Shown: in pieces, positions 49,206-60,406 of the stretch
Layout of the letters: each line of letters starts with the position of its first letter
Position numbering within the stretch: position 1 is the first letter of the stretch
Assembly: GCA_033065855.1 (NCBI GenBank)
Contig: JAVXUO010002473.1
Location: 1-64,000, forward strand
Reading direction: 5' to 3'
DNA from: Escallonia rubra
Taxonomy: Eukaryota; Streptophyta; Magnoliopsida; Escalloniales; Escalloniaceae
Length of the DNA: 64,000 nt
The notes under the pieces: generated by a model
The model's database searches: none
Told to the model about the DNA's origin: nothing
What the model saw: the letters and a program-made list of their open reading frames with translations, nothing else
Position numbers and translations under genes: made by a program

Positions 49206-51816
49206 ATGGCATGCAATCTCAATACTTTTTTTCTTCCTCATAGGATCTCTGCATGCGGTAGGGAACCGGTTTCGTCGAAAACACAAGGATTTTGTTTACC
49301 ATCATCACCGGCTGATGGTGGTGCCTCGGTAGCTTGCTCAGCATTGAGTCATGACTCAGTGATAGCTACTTCTGGTTCACTTAACTTGAGCACGACAATC
49401 ACAAGAAAATCACTGACACAAACACTAATTGAAACTGAGGAGAGAAAATCGACTACTGCCGGAAAGTTTGGAAGGTATGGAGGAAAATTTGTACCTGAAA
49501 CCCTAATGCTTTGTCTGAGCCAGCTTGAAGCTGAATTTAAGGTCGTTTTGCACGATGACAAGTTTCAGGTTTGTTACTCTTAGTTGGCTACTTCTCTTCA
49601 TTGCATTTTCCTTCTAAGCTTAGTTGATGGATGTAAGTGAATCCTGAACTCCACACATAGTTTTCTTTTTTTTTTGTTAGACCACCCGGTATCCGGATAC
49701 CATATTGTGAACCGACTAATCCGGGTTCGAGCTGACAGGACCACATAAACGGCAAAGCTCTTCATACCAAATTTTTAACACAGCTGTATTTCCCGGCTCG
49801 AATCCAAAACCTTTAGTTAAGTTATAACAACTTCCTGTCAACTGACCTACGTGCTTGGTGGACTCCGCACATAGTGCACACAAGTTACTCTGACTGAAAG
49901 TTCAAAAGCACCGCAACTCATTTCCTATACTCAAATATGCGATAACATACGCCACATATATTTGACACAACGTCAGGAGCAAGTCTGAGATGCTCATGGC
50001 CTATCTTTATGTCGGGTTATCTTAGCATTCGCCATCACCTTTTGTTAAGAGGCTTTTTCGCGTGATCTTAAGGCCGTAAGGAAACAACTTTACCATAACG
50101 TGAGGGAATTTAACATGTGTTTGTTTGATTTTCTTCTTATTTTGGTCGCTCGAGCTGCAAAAGTTAGAGCTATAGTAATTGCTCTATATAGATTATACTG
50201 GTCGAAAATGAGTCAAACGATGTACATCATGTTTGTGACACAGGCAGAGCTGGCTACGGCACTTAAGGACTATGTTGGACGTGAAACTCCTCTGTATTTG
50301 GCCCAAAGGATCACTAATTACTACAAGAACAGCAAGGGAGAAGGGCCAGAGATCTATTTAAAGAGAGAGGATCTCAACCACGGTGGAGCACACAAGATGA
50401 ACAATGCCATTGCACAAGCCATGTTGGCCAAACGCATTGGCCGGAAAAGCATCGTGGCGGCCACCGGTGCAGGGCAACATGGTGTCGCAACCGCGGCTGC
50501 ATGTGCTAAACTGGCTTTGGAGTGTACTATATTCATGGGTAGAATGGATATGGAAAGACAATCATCAAATGTTACCTTAATGAATTTGCTTGGTGCTGAG
50601 GTATTGACTTCTTTTTTTTACTTGCACAAAAAAAAAAAAGTTGCGATAACCCTTCATTCCTTGACTCAAATCAGTGGCAGGCGTAATAGCTTTTCCGTAA
50701 AGGGGCATAGACCTTGGCAAAATTAAATAATTCCATGTGTGGGGAGACATAAATATGTGATAGATGTTAACATGGTTGAAGTGTCAATATTCAAGACAAG
50801 AAAAGCAAGGGGCCATCTATCTGACTAAAGTTGACATAGAATTGGCCCTTAATCCATCTGCATAAGCGTGTTAAAGTCTGATGAAGTGCATGAATTCATC
50901 ATATAGGTAAGATCAGTTGATGGAAGTTTCAAAGATGCAACCTCAGAAGCAATCCGGCACTGGGTTAATAACCTGGACAGCAGCTACCATTTAGCCGGTG
51001 CACCCGTCGGCCCACACCCCTGCCCAACCATGGTACGAGAATTCCAGTCAGTGATAGGAAAAGAAACGAGGAAACAGGCAATGGAAAAATGGGGTGGCAA
51101 GCCAGATGTTTTGGTGGCTTGTGTTGGAAGTGGCTCTAATGCATTGGGTTTGTTTCATGAATTTGTGAGGGATGAAGACGTCCGATTGATCGGAGTTGAG
51201 GCTGCCGGAGTTGGCCTAGAAAGTGGGAAGCACTCGGCAACTCTGGCCACCGGCGAGGTGGGTGTCTACCATGGTGCCATGAGCTATCTGTTGCAAGATG
51301 AGGAAGGTCAGATCATTGGACCTCACTCCATTGCTGTAGGGTAAGTCTATAGTTACTAAACTTTAACATAAGTCAAGAGGATTTCATATAGGAAATACAA
51401 GTTTCATACAAGCCTAAACATTTGTTGACTCACATTCAGGCTGGAGTATCCGGGAGTTAGCCCAGAGCTAAGCTTTCTTAAGGACGTTGGGCGAGCTGAG
51501 TTCTACAGTGTCACAGACCAAGAAGCTATAGATGGTAAATAATCAAGGAATAAATCATAAGAACGATAAATTTCGCCAAAAGAAAGTCATGCGGACGATG
51601 AGAAGCAAAATTATGTAACTATACTTTTATATGTTTGTTTTTGCAGCGTATCGTCGAGTAAGCCGATTAGAAGGCATAATTCCGGCGATGGAGGCCTCTC
51701 ATGCATTAGCATTTCTGGAGAAACTTTGCCCTACATTACCTGATGGTACCAGGGTTGTGGTTAGTTGCAGTGGACGCGGAGATAAGGATGCTGCAATGGT
51801 CCTTGAACATATTTAA
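49206..51816 (+). CDS. Tryptophan synthase beta-like protein, catalytic Glu replaced by Ala
   Basis: TrpB-type PLP enzymes make L-tryptophan from indole and serine in the plastid. Five exons, 49206-49568, 50244-50600, 50907-51340, 51440-51534 and 51647-51816, join in phase to 472 residues. The first ~85 residues are Ser/Thr-rich and fit a transit peptide. [13 protein letters not shown] opens the catalytic domain. The PLP lysine is K172 in HGGAHKMNN. The beta signature [10 protein letters not shown] follows, but the residue before its Thr is Ala194 where TrpB has the catalytic Glu (ETGAGQHG). The phosphate-binding loop is GSGSNA at 314-319 instead of GGGSNA. The C-terminal SGRGDKD with its PLP-nitrogen Ser (about 458) is retained. 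Intron 1 carries a SINE. With introns and a long open frame this is not a dead copy, but its reaction may differ from tryptophan synthesis. Confidence 0.92.
49662..49861 (-). mobile_element. SINE in intron 1 of the tryptophan synthase-like gene
   Basis: A 200-bp insertion is flanked by 14-bp direct repeats ACTCCRCACATAGT (49648-49661 and 49862-49875, one mismatch). On the minus strand it contains CCCGGATTAGTCGG and ends in an A-rich tail, resembling the widespread plant Au-type SINE. B-box-like GGATTCGAGCC and GCTCGAACCC motifs are present. The orientation is opposite to the host gene. Confidence 0.8.
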
Positions 51817-51914
51817 TTAACAAGACGCGCTGCGCCAGCGCCAGTGCCTCTTTTCGTTACAGCAGAGGATTTGTATCACTACAATAGCTTGAAGTGCATA
51901 TATCCGTTCTGCAA

Positions 51915-52031
51915 ATCAAATTGTTCGATCATTGTATGCAATGAGTTGAGTCGATATACGACGAGTTATGAACCGATCAAATTGTTCGATCATTGTATGC
52001 AATGAGTCCATATACAAAGAGTTATGAACCG
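51915..52031. repeat. 61-bp tandem repeat in the tryptophan synthase 3' flank
   Basis: The unit ATCAAATTGTTCGATCATTG at 51915 recurs at 51976 with a short deletion near its end. It probably lies in the 3' untranslated region. Confidence 0.8.
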
Positions 52032-52420
52032 TTAAGGTACTAATAAACACCTTAGACGACAACAGTTTATTACTGGGAGGCATCAAAAAAAATTCACATG
52101 GTCCCTATATGCCAAACAAACATCAACAATAGGGTTTGTTTATGTTCTTTATTTTTGGGGGTAAGTTTGCACTCTGTCTTTTGTAAAGCTTATTGCTTAT
52201 TGCTACTGCTGGCTGTTTTGGATTGATTCTGAGATACTCAAATTTAATTTAATCTAACTTAAAACGGGTTAATAGGTGTTTGGTAAACATAAAAAATTGA
52301 TTAGATCACCTTTTAGAAGCTACAAAACTGATTAAACCATAAGCCAAAAAAATGAGGAATATGGATTAATCACTTTTTCATAATCAATTTTGACCATATA
52401 CCATAATATCCCTATCTATA

Positions 52421-53377
52421 TCTATACTACTTCTAATTGTCTCAATCTTTGTAAATCATTTTTTAGTCAAAAATACACTTACATAAACTTTTAATGATAT
52501 TATTCTCCTTAGTAGTAAAAACAAATGAGTTGATATTATGGCATGTGAAAGAGTCCATCTTTAAATGCTAATTAATGCATGTTCCCTCCCTTAAGTTAAC
52601 TTGTCAAATGCATGGTCCTCTCTCTAAAAATCGTTCAAAATTTTTGTCCAACCCTACAAATTCTAAGACATCAAAACATGTGCCTATCTATAAAAGCTTG
52701 CCATTTTCAAGATGCCACGTACCACTCCTTCAAACCCTTTTCTTGTCTTTCTCTCCGGCCTCCTTATTAACGGATGACTATACATCATCCGGAATCTATT
52801 ATTGCAACTCTTCATCTTCGATACATTGTGTGACGATGACTAGAAAGTGAGAAGTTTTATCACACAATGAACTGTTTTCTCTTTCAGCCCTCTAATCGAA
52901 ACTTTGGATATCATTCTCTAGAATATAGAATATAGCACATTAAATATTTTGTACTAAACAGAAAAAGAGAGAAATTATTTACGATGAAAATATCATATTT
53001 TAACAAATTTGCGTGTCAAAAGAAGTGGGGTGAAATCGAATAATGTATTTGCATGGAGCTATGCGTTGTGTTTGAGTTTAGTGAATATGAGAACATAAGT
53101 TGAAAATCGTAAACAAATGGAAACCTTTTGAAGACAAAGATCAAAATCATCTTATTGAATCAATTGCTTGTACATTCATGACACACATGACTTCTCAAAA
53201 TGACAACTCACAAAATATGAAGGATTATTTTACGTAACATCACGCACTAATGAGAAAAAGAAAAAAACACTTATTAGCACAACATGTTATACAAATAATT
53301 CGATACAATTCCGCTTATACTTATGTGGCTTCATATTAATGTTAATATCCACGTGCAACGCACGTGCATTCCCCTAG
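52421..53377 (+). mobile_element. Non-autonomous Helitron
   Basis: Starts TCTATACTAC after an A and ends CCCCTAG before a T, as expected for insertion between A and T. About 11 bases before the end there is a GC-rich hairpin CACGTGCAACGCACGTG, the standard Helitron 3' structure. There is no target duplication. Length is 957 bp, with no Rep/helicase; a 91-residue frame at 52575-52850 is unrecognised. Confidence 0.8.
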
Positions 53378-54719
53378 TTAGTTACGAAAAGCTTTTGCAT
53401 CTTTTATTCAAACATTAATATTTTTTTTTATATTTTGCCACATCAAAACTGCTTTTAGAACCTATTTGAGATTGATCCTAACATGGTCAAACTTGATTTA
53501 ATCTGTATTGAATCAAATGGACAGGTGTTCAACAAAAAAAGAAAACTAATTAAATCAGCTTTTAAAAGTTAAAAATTGATTAAATCATATACAATATCAT
53601 TTGACAGAGTAAACTATGAAAATACCTCTACTAGAGAAGACAACTAAAATTAGTTTCTCCTTATTTTTTCTTTTTTTAGTCATCAAAGTAAGACATGATC
53701 TAAGCAAATCGTACGATCATGATAGTTTCATTAAGATGTATTTTTTTATCATTGACATATTTGCCTTTTATAGAACTTAACTACAGTTTAATTCGATACT
53801 TTTTAAATATCGAAATCTCAAACCTTATGAAAAAGAAACATTTTAAGGTAAAAGTTTGACATTAATTCCTGATAAAAGTGCGGGACTTTGACAGGGAGGT
53901 GGAGCCATGTAAGCGGCAGAAGCTGAACAGACGGGCACTATGGCACCACAAACTCCAAAACCCTCGGCAGCTTGTGATGATGCTATATTGTGCAACGTGA
54001 AACTCGTTAAGGTTATCACAACTCAACCACAATGTGTGTGTACTGCTGACACGCACAATGCTGCAAGTCCTCTCAATCAAATCACAAGCTAAGTGTCCCC
54101 CTCAAGAAACTCTCATTGCACAGTCCTCTCAATCAAATCGCACCCTGAGAGTCCCTTTAAAGACTTTGATTAGTCACACGTCTGTCGTTGTTCGCAGGGC
54201 TTTATGCTCACCGACGCCATGTTTAGGAATCCAAATTATAGATTTGGCGGATCAGGATCCCTGTTACAACAGCATGTGCTGTCCCCCCGTTGTTGTGAGA
54301 GATAGAGATGCAAATCATGGTTGATTTTACGTGCTTAAATGAAGGGCTAATCTAATTTTTAGAAATCTAATTATACATAATTAAAAGAAGGGTTATCCCA
54401 TGACTTTGGAAATGACCCAAAATCCTGGCAAATGGAACTTCCCAACATCTAGGGTTCTCATAAAAGTTTCGCGAGAAATCGCGCTAGCTTGAAATTTTAA
54501 ATTACATTACAAAGTTATAAGGTTCCCGTATCAGTTAACCCCTTTTCAGTCTTTGAAAAAATCTGAAATTTTTCCCTGATATAGATTTTTTTAAAATAAC
54601 TACGGTATTTTTTTTGCAATTTGGCAAAATCTAGCTCTAGCTATTTTTTATAAATTTCTTGAAAAACTGTTTAATTAAGTTTTTACCTTTAGCGACAGGA
54701 AAAAAAAAATTCAATGATA
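53378..54719. other. Intergenic, no gene recognised
   Basis: The part at about 53440-53600 has words similar to 52220-52330 and to the 47344-48025 element (GATTTAATC, AAATCAGCTTTT), so it may hold remnants of that MITE family. No coding match was seen. Confidence 0.35.
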
Positions 54720-55038
54720 CCAACCGCCAGTAAGTGTGGCGGTTGGGGGTTTCTGCACTTTTCATTGTCCTTTTTATTATATATATAATATGAGAACCGT
54801 CATTTTTATTATTATTATATATGTCCTTTGTTTTATAAAAAAAATGCAACAACCGCAACAAAGTGTTGCGGTTGGGTTTTTGGCAAATAATTCCCAGCCT
54901 CAACACTTTGTTGCGGTTGGGTTTTTGGCATGAAAAATAGGATTTACACAGTGGGCCCCCAACCGCTACTCTTTCTTGCGGTGGGTAATAATTCCAAAAA
55001 AAAATTAATGCCAACTGCAACAAAGTGTTGCGGTTGGG
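54720..55038. repeat. Cluster of AACCGC hairpin repeats
   Basis: Hairpins with stems of CCAACCGC type occur at 54720-54747, 54850-54874, 54959-54984 and 55011-55038, plus a half copy at 54901-54920 (CAACACTTTGTTGCGGTTGG). Loops contain ACAAAGTGT or variants, and GGGTTTTTGGCA follows two of them. Inverted short repeats of this density resemble transposon subterminal arrays, but no terminal repeats were found. Confidence 0.75.
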
Positions 55039-55078
55039 TGGATAAATTAAGTTTTCTGGTGGGTGTGGATCGGCCCCC

Positions 55079-55082
<4 letters not shown>

Positions 55083-55117
<35 letters not shown>
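55083..55117. repeat. (TA)n microsatellite
   Basis: About 17 TA units shortly after the hairpin cluster. A (TC)n(AC)n run follows at about 55245-55290. Confidence 0.85.
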
Positions 55118-55118
<1 letters not shown>

Positions 55119-55516
55119 TAAAAGTTGAGAAAATGTTATCCAGTCATCGCTTACTTGGACATTCTCTTAATTCGCCATATGAACTTTTATTTTTTGAATT
55201 TTTTAAATATTTTAAATTTACTTAATAATGATTTGGATTCATATTCTCTCTATCTCTCTCTCTCTCTCTCTCACACCCACACACACACATTGAATTCCTT
55301 CTTTCCATTTAAAATTCAATCAATTATATAAATTTTATATTTTTCTATCTTCTATGTCAACATGCATCACTCAAAATTTTCATTTATATCTTGACAATTC
55401 CATTAATTCTTAGATTTGACAAAAGTAATTTTTTATATATTTATTTTTAATCTTAAATCTTTTTTACTGTTTAGGGAAACACAAGATTCTCCATCAATTT
55501 TTCTCTTAAACTACCC

Positions 55517-55905
55517 TAACTCGACGGAATAAAACCGTCGCTAAAAAGTCTGTCGTTAAAAGTCTTTATAATAATACATTCACCGACGGAGTTTTAGCGA
55601 CGGTGTTATTCCGTCGCTAAAGATCCTCCATTTAAATACGCATCTGGTTTCTTTCTCTCTCCCCGTTCTCTCTCTGAATACCTGCTCTCACCCACCCACC
55701 GCCCTTCTCACCTCCGGCGCCCCTTCCCTACGGCGACCCAACTCCGGCGACACTCCCGTCCCCCACCCGATGCTGCGCCACCAAGCCTTGCACTCCGGTC
55801 GTGCCACAAAGCCCTCCACTGTCGCCGCGCAACGAAGCCCACCACTGCCGCCGCACCACCAACGTCGCCGCCGTCGTACCCACCTCGAGATTTGTATGTC
55901 AATGG
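55517..55905 (-). mobile_element. CACTA-family fragment (right-end type, inverted)
   Basis: GACGGAATAAAACCGTCGCT and several further CGACGG/CCGTCG repeats, followed by a CTCTCTCTC-rich then GC-rich tract, match the order seen in the reverse complement of the right end of the element at 23504-25850. No CACTA terminus is visible, so it is truncated. Confidence 0.6.
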
Positions 55906-57570
55906 CCCTAAATCATCTGAATGTTTTGTTATTTTGTCTTCAATTTAGGCTACATGCCCTAACTTATGCCTGCGTTATTTAGACTAGTATATCAATTTAG
56001 GTTCAATTTTTTGTTAATTTGTCAATTGCCCTAAATTAGAGTACTCATCACTAATATACTAGTTAAATTGCAACCCTGGAGAGTGGAGGTCTATACACAG
56101 CACTCTTTGGAAGGCTAGATGGAGAGTGCTGTAATATTCTGAAACAGCCCATTAACACTCTATGCTAGATGGAAGATTGGCTCCTCTAGTGAACATTTTC
56201 AGGAAGCTTACGCTGTAATATTCACAATCAATCAGCCCACATCTTTGCCTAAAACCATCCAAGTTTAAAATGAGCATAGAGAGACAAACAATGACGAAAA
56301 CGATTAAAGCATGGACAGTACTTGATTGTTTTTTTTTTTTTTTCTGTGGTTCATGGATCATTGATGCATATAGTGCTGCTCTATATCGGGTAGTTAAGCA
56401 TGGACAGTACTTGATTGTTTGTATGCAGTCCTTTAGATTTTTGTTAGATGATCAAATGCTAGCTAAGGTATGGATGAACTGGGAATATCTTTTAAGAAGG
56501 AATTGTGTTTGAAAGGAATATATGAGAGAGGAGGGAGGGAGTTATTGAGAAGGAATAAAAACCGTCAAAAGAGAGAGACACATATCGATCCTCAGCGCAT
56601 ATGGTGGAGGGAGATGCAGCAGAAGCAATGGCGGATGTTGTGGATGATGCTTTTGATATGCCGAGGCACGGCATTGCATTGCGTTTGCAGAGAGAGAAAA
56701 AGGGAGATAAAACTGGGGGGCCCTCCATTCTTCAATGCATCAGCTCGAATCTCAAAACAATTAAACTACTACTACTACTAGTTGTAATCGTAGTTTCATA
56801 TGCAGTTTGGACTTTGGACCACACCCTTCATATTCCCATGCAGCTCCAACACGAGCTTTGCAGTGTGTTGTGTGCACCCACCCACCCACCCACCCACCAT
56901 CCCTCCCACCAACCAAACCCCCATAGCCGCCCCACCTCCCCTCCCCTCCCCTTTTTCTTTCACACACATACACACACACACGAACAAAACAAGTAGCGAC
57001 GACTAGGAGCGCTTGAGATCTTCTGATGTACTCTCGCCGTCTCATTTTGAGTGTCATTTTGAGATCTTCTGATGTATTATCCCTAAAAAATAGGGTGATC
57101 ACATCTAATGCGTTTTCTTGAAACTTTTGCTTGTAGGGGACCTTTGAAGAAAATGTTTAAGTTTTATGACTTGCTAACGTATTTACTTTTTGCTTCCTTA
57201 ATCAAAATGTAAAGTCAAACAAGACACTCAAAATGAGAGGGAGAGAGTGTCAATTTTATTAGGAAGATTTTGGGTGCAACCTCTGTGAGAGAAATAGCCT
57301 ACGAATCCCTATTCAGTGACCACTAGTTATAAGTAGATATTGCTAGTGACATTTGAAAGCTGCCAATGTGACTAACACACATCTTGTAATCCCTTGAAAA
57401 GAGGGTGGTGGAAAAGGTGAGAATAGTTTCACACACACACTATTCCCAAGGGCAGAGTGGCCTTTGATTGGAAGCAATATGAATAGACACTAAAACTGCA
57501 CATGAGATGGATTCCCAAAACCAAGCTTATATAAGACTACGGGAGCTGTCTTATTAGCGGTAATATGGAG
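55906..57570. other. Intergenic, no gene recognised
   Basis: Contains an ACT trinucleotide run near 56765-56780 and a CACC-rich tract at 56873-56900. Overlapping open frames at 56490-57100 in both directions are low complexity. A short direct repeat, AGCATGGACAGTACTTGATTG, occurs at 56308 and 56398. Confidence 0.4.
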
Positions 57571-57580
57571 CATGCGCCAT

Positions 57581-57720
57581 AGCTTATCACTGCAATTGTT
57601 ATTAGTTAGTAGAGATCATTTCTATTATTTCATACACTATTTTTTGGTCTTGAGTAATAGTTTATCACTGCAATTGTTATTAGTTAGTAGAGATCATTTC
57701 TATTATTTCATACACTTTTT
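57581..57720. repeat. 78-bp direct repeat
   Basis: Sequence from AGCTTATCACTGCAATTG at 57581 recurs at 57659, identical for nearly 60 bases. Confidence 0.85.
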
Positions 57721-57898
57721 TTTATCTTCATATGTCACTAAAAATGAACAATTATTACTCAAGGTCATATCTAACGATAAAATTTGGTAGCATAACTCCT
57801 TTAAAAAGGTAAAAATAATTTTTTATATTATCTTAATGCCACTGCTAATTTTGAAATTGTTATTAGGCATACAAATATGATATCTCTGATAATTGTTG

Positions 57899-57930
57899 TT
57901 CCCGTATGCAACGCACGGGATCAAAACTAG
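57899..57930 (+). mobile_element. Helitron 3' end
   Basis: Hairpin CCCGTATGCAACGCACGGG followed after a short spacer by ACTAG and then T. This is the same architecture as the complete Helitron ending at 53377. A matching 5' TC end was not found upstream, so the borders of this element are unknown. Confidence 0.6.
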
Positions 57931-58039
57931 TAAATAAGGATTTTGCGAATAGTTGTAGATCTCGCGAGTTTTCATCTGACGTAGTTGTTCGTTATATGGA
58001 CTAAGTTTGTATGCTTAATTGCACTCAAAATCCCGATAC

Positions 58040-58800
58040 TAAAAATTGCAATATCTTTTTCCGTCACAAAAGACTTCAAATCCGTTGCTAAAAACTTCTT
58101 CGAAAAGTCTATTGGTAATAACTCTGTCGCTAAAAGATTAGCGACGGATTTTAGTAATCTGTCAGTAAAAATTTTACTATTACCGATTGAATATTCCGTC
58201 AATAAAGTTTTTTCATCAATTTTCTTATTTTTGTGATTCTTCGCAAAAAAAAGTTGAAAAACAAAAAATAATAATTAGTGACGGATTTTTTGTCGCTAAA
58301 AGTCTGTTCCTAATTATTGGACTTTTTAGCATTGGAGATCTGTCGTTAATAGCCTGTTGCTTTTGACTTTTACAAAAAAAGAAGCCTTTTACCAACTTAT
58401 GTCCGTCGCTAAAACCATGTATGATTTTCTTGTAACATTTTTAGCAACGGAATTTCATCGCTAAAAGTCTGTTTGTAAAAATCAAAAAGGGCTTTTTTTT
58501 TTATTTTACCAAACCATTTTAAATCGACAATTGCGCCTAATCAACCAATCCATTGACAATTAACCCCAATCAAGCAATTCATCAACAATTTCATTCTTTG
58601 GGGTAGTATTCATAATTTACAAATAAGACTTAGGTCATACACCACCAACTAACACTGAATACTCAACTACCGACATTAGATATTCATCCCAAAACAAAAT
58701 TATAAATTTCACAGAAACGACAAAAATAATCAAGCAATCTTGCTCCAAATTGAAATAAATTTCATCGAAACGCAAAAAGACCTGCCTCAGTTCCTACATC
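58040..58800 (+). mobile_element. CACTA-family fragment (left-end type)
   Basis: Degenerate GCGACGGA/CCGTCGCTAAAA repeats from about 58060 to 58480 are followed by a region (AATCAACCAATCCA, ATACACCACCAA, AATTTCATCGAAAC) colinear with 23900-24160 of the complete CACTA element. The CACTA terminus is absent. Many mismatches mark an older copy. Confidence 0.6.
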
Positions 58801-59460
58801 TGAATCTTGGAGTTCATCTAACAATGAGGGTGCCACACAACTCGGCAATTCGATCTACTCTAGAATCAGTTTTCAAACTAAACAAAACACCTTGCTAAGC
58901 TGTGAACAAAAGGAAGAGAAATAGGGTTCCACCATGCCAGGAGTTAAAGTCTCTACGAGTAAGTAGTGGATATACTAAACTAAATGAACAGTTGAAAGTC
59001 TAATCTCAATAATCTTAACAACCTAATATTGTGACTTGTTTACCATGTACAACAGAAACATTACTCGGTGCATCACAAAAACATCTTTATCTCGTACCAT
59101 CCAATTCAGCTCCCTTTGCGTGTACAGAGGACAATGAAATTTACCATGTACAACAGGATCCCCGGGAGGGTGGAGCCTGGGTGCTGCATTCATAATATGA
59201 TGGTTACTTAGCTTTCGGCACCCGCTCTTCACCAATGATCCATCTTGTCAGTTGACTCGAGTCAATGCTCAAAGCTTTACAGGATTCATCTTTCTGTACT
59301 AGATCAGGCATTATGTAATTATAATAGTAAACTGTTTATTTCTTGTTTGTATAAACTTGGTTCTAAGAACTTTGTATAAACTATTCATTCCTGGACAAAA
59401 CTTCCTCACTGCCTTATGTTGTGACGGAAACCACCAAACTTTATTGGTGACGCTTATTAC
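58801..59460. other. Intergenic, no gene recognised
   Basis: TTTACCATGTACAACAG occurs twice (59039 and 59141). No gene was seen. Confidence 0.4.
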
Positions 59461-60035
59461 CAGGGGCGGACCCACGTGGTGACAAACCCCCTGACTTCTG
59501 GAATTTTTTTTTTGGGTTTTCGAGAATCGTATTGACCCCGTTCCCGAGAGACCCACAATCAGCACTCTCTCACTCTCTCAGTCTCACTCTCATCGGTGGA
59601 CAGTGAACCGACCGGCGACCAGATCTGGCCGCGACGCGATCTGACGGCTGAACCCACCTTGAAGGTCAGACAGTAGCTTCGACAAGGGGACGACGGAGTG
59701 ACGGACGACAAGATCTTGATCGCCGACGACGAGACTTCGACTGTCGGGCGTCGGCTACTCCGTCCGACCGGTGACCGCCGTGACCAGTCGCCAGATCTGG
59801 CCTTCAATCCACGACTTAACCCTGCCCCGCTCACGGCCTCACCCTGCCGGTTGACCCTTCAGTACTTGACGGCGTTGACTCCGCGCCGACACCGGCTGCT
59901 GCCTGCTGCTGCAAATTTTTCTGTTCATATGAGTCAATATATAACACTCATTTCCCCTTTCGGGTTTCACTCTTTTTTCTCTTGCAATTTCAGTGTAAAA
60001 TGACAATTCTTTTTTTAATTTGCGGAATTTTGCAG
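59461..60035 (+). mobile_element. hAT-like left end with GC-rich leader
   Basis: CAGGGGCGGACCCACG matches the terminus style of the hAT-like MITE at 22032. It is followed by a CACTCTCTCA tract and a GC-rich segment with a 101-residue unrecognised frame (59698-60003). No right end with the complementary terminus was found to the end of the window, so the extent is unknown. Confidence 0.4.
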
Positions 60036-60199
60036 GGTTTGTTTCGATTGTCCCGGTCCGGAGGACTAGCTAGTTAGTGGTGTGCGAAGCGGCTCCAAAA
60101 AAGGCGAATTCTGCAGCCAAGAGGGCTAGACAATCGGAAAAGAGGCGTGTCTATAATAAAGCTAAGAATTAGTCTGAGTTCAAAACCTGGATGAAAAAG
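60036..60199 (+). pseudogene. Exon fragment of plastid ribosomal protein S20 gene
   Basis: After a TTTTGCAG acceptor-like site the sequence reads LVVCEAAPKKANSAAKRARQ, then SEKRRVYNKAKN, a stop, and SEFKTWMKK. This is the start of mature chloroplast bS20 (nuclear RPS20 family: Ala/Lys/Arg-rich, KRARQ-EKRR-YNK motif). A stop just before LVVC and another inside show it is dead. It ends with a donor-like AAG/GTTAAT. With the adjacent hAT-like left end this looks like a captured exon, though a separate gene duplication is also possible. Confidence 0.75.
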
Positions 60200-60406
60200 G
60201 TTAATTCTTGTTCCCCACATGACTAATTTGTGATTTTACTTGAATGGAAACTGAATACTGGCGAACTGCTAGTTGTTGGTGCTAGTTGTTGGTTCTAGTA
60301 TAATGCTTAGATAGGTAGGGAAACTTTCGACAGCTATTAGAGCACCTTCTTAAAGTTGGAGAAATACAGAAGGTTAATTCTTGTTCCCCACATGACTAAT
60401 TTGTGA
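60198..60406. repeat. 36-bp direct repeat at the S20 fragment border
   Basis: AGGTTAATTCTTGTTCCCCA and the next 16 bases at 60198-60233 recur identically at 60371-60406. The first copy begins at the end of the S20-like exon, so it includes intron-like sequence. Confidence 0.85.

Noticed and set aside
56490-57102. Overlapping open frames on both strands (up to 131 residues)
   Set aside because: Driven by CACC, CACA and purine-rich tracts, with no protein-like composition.
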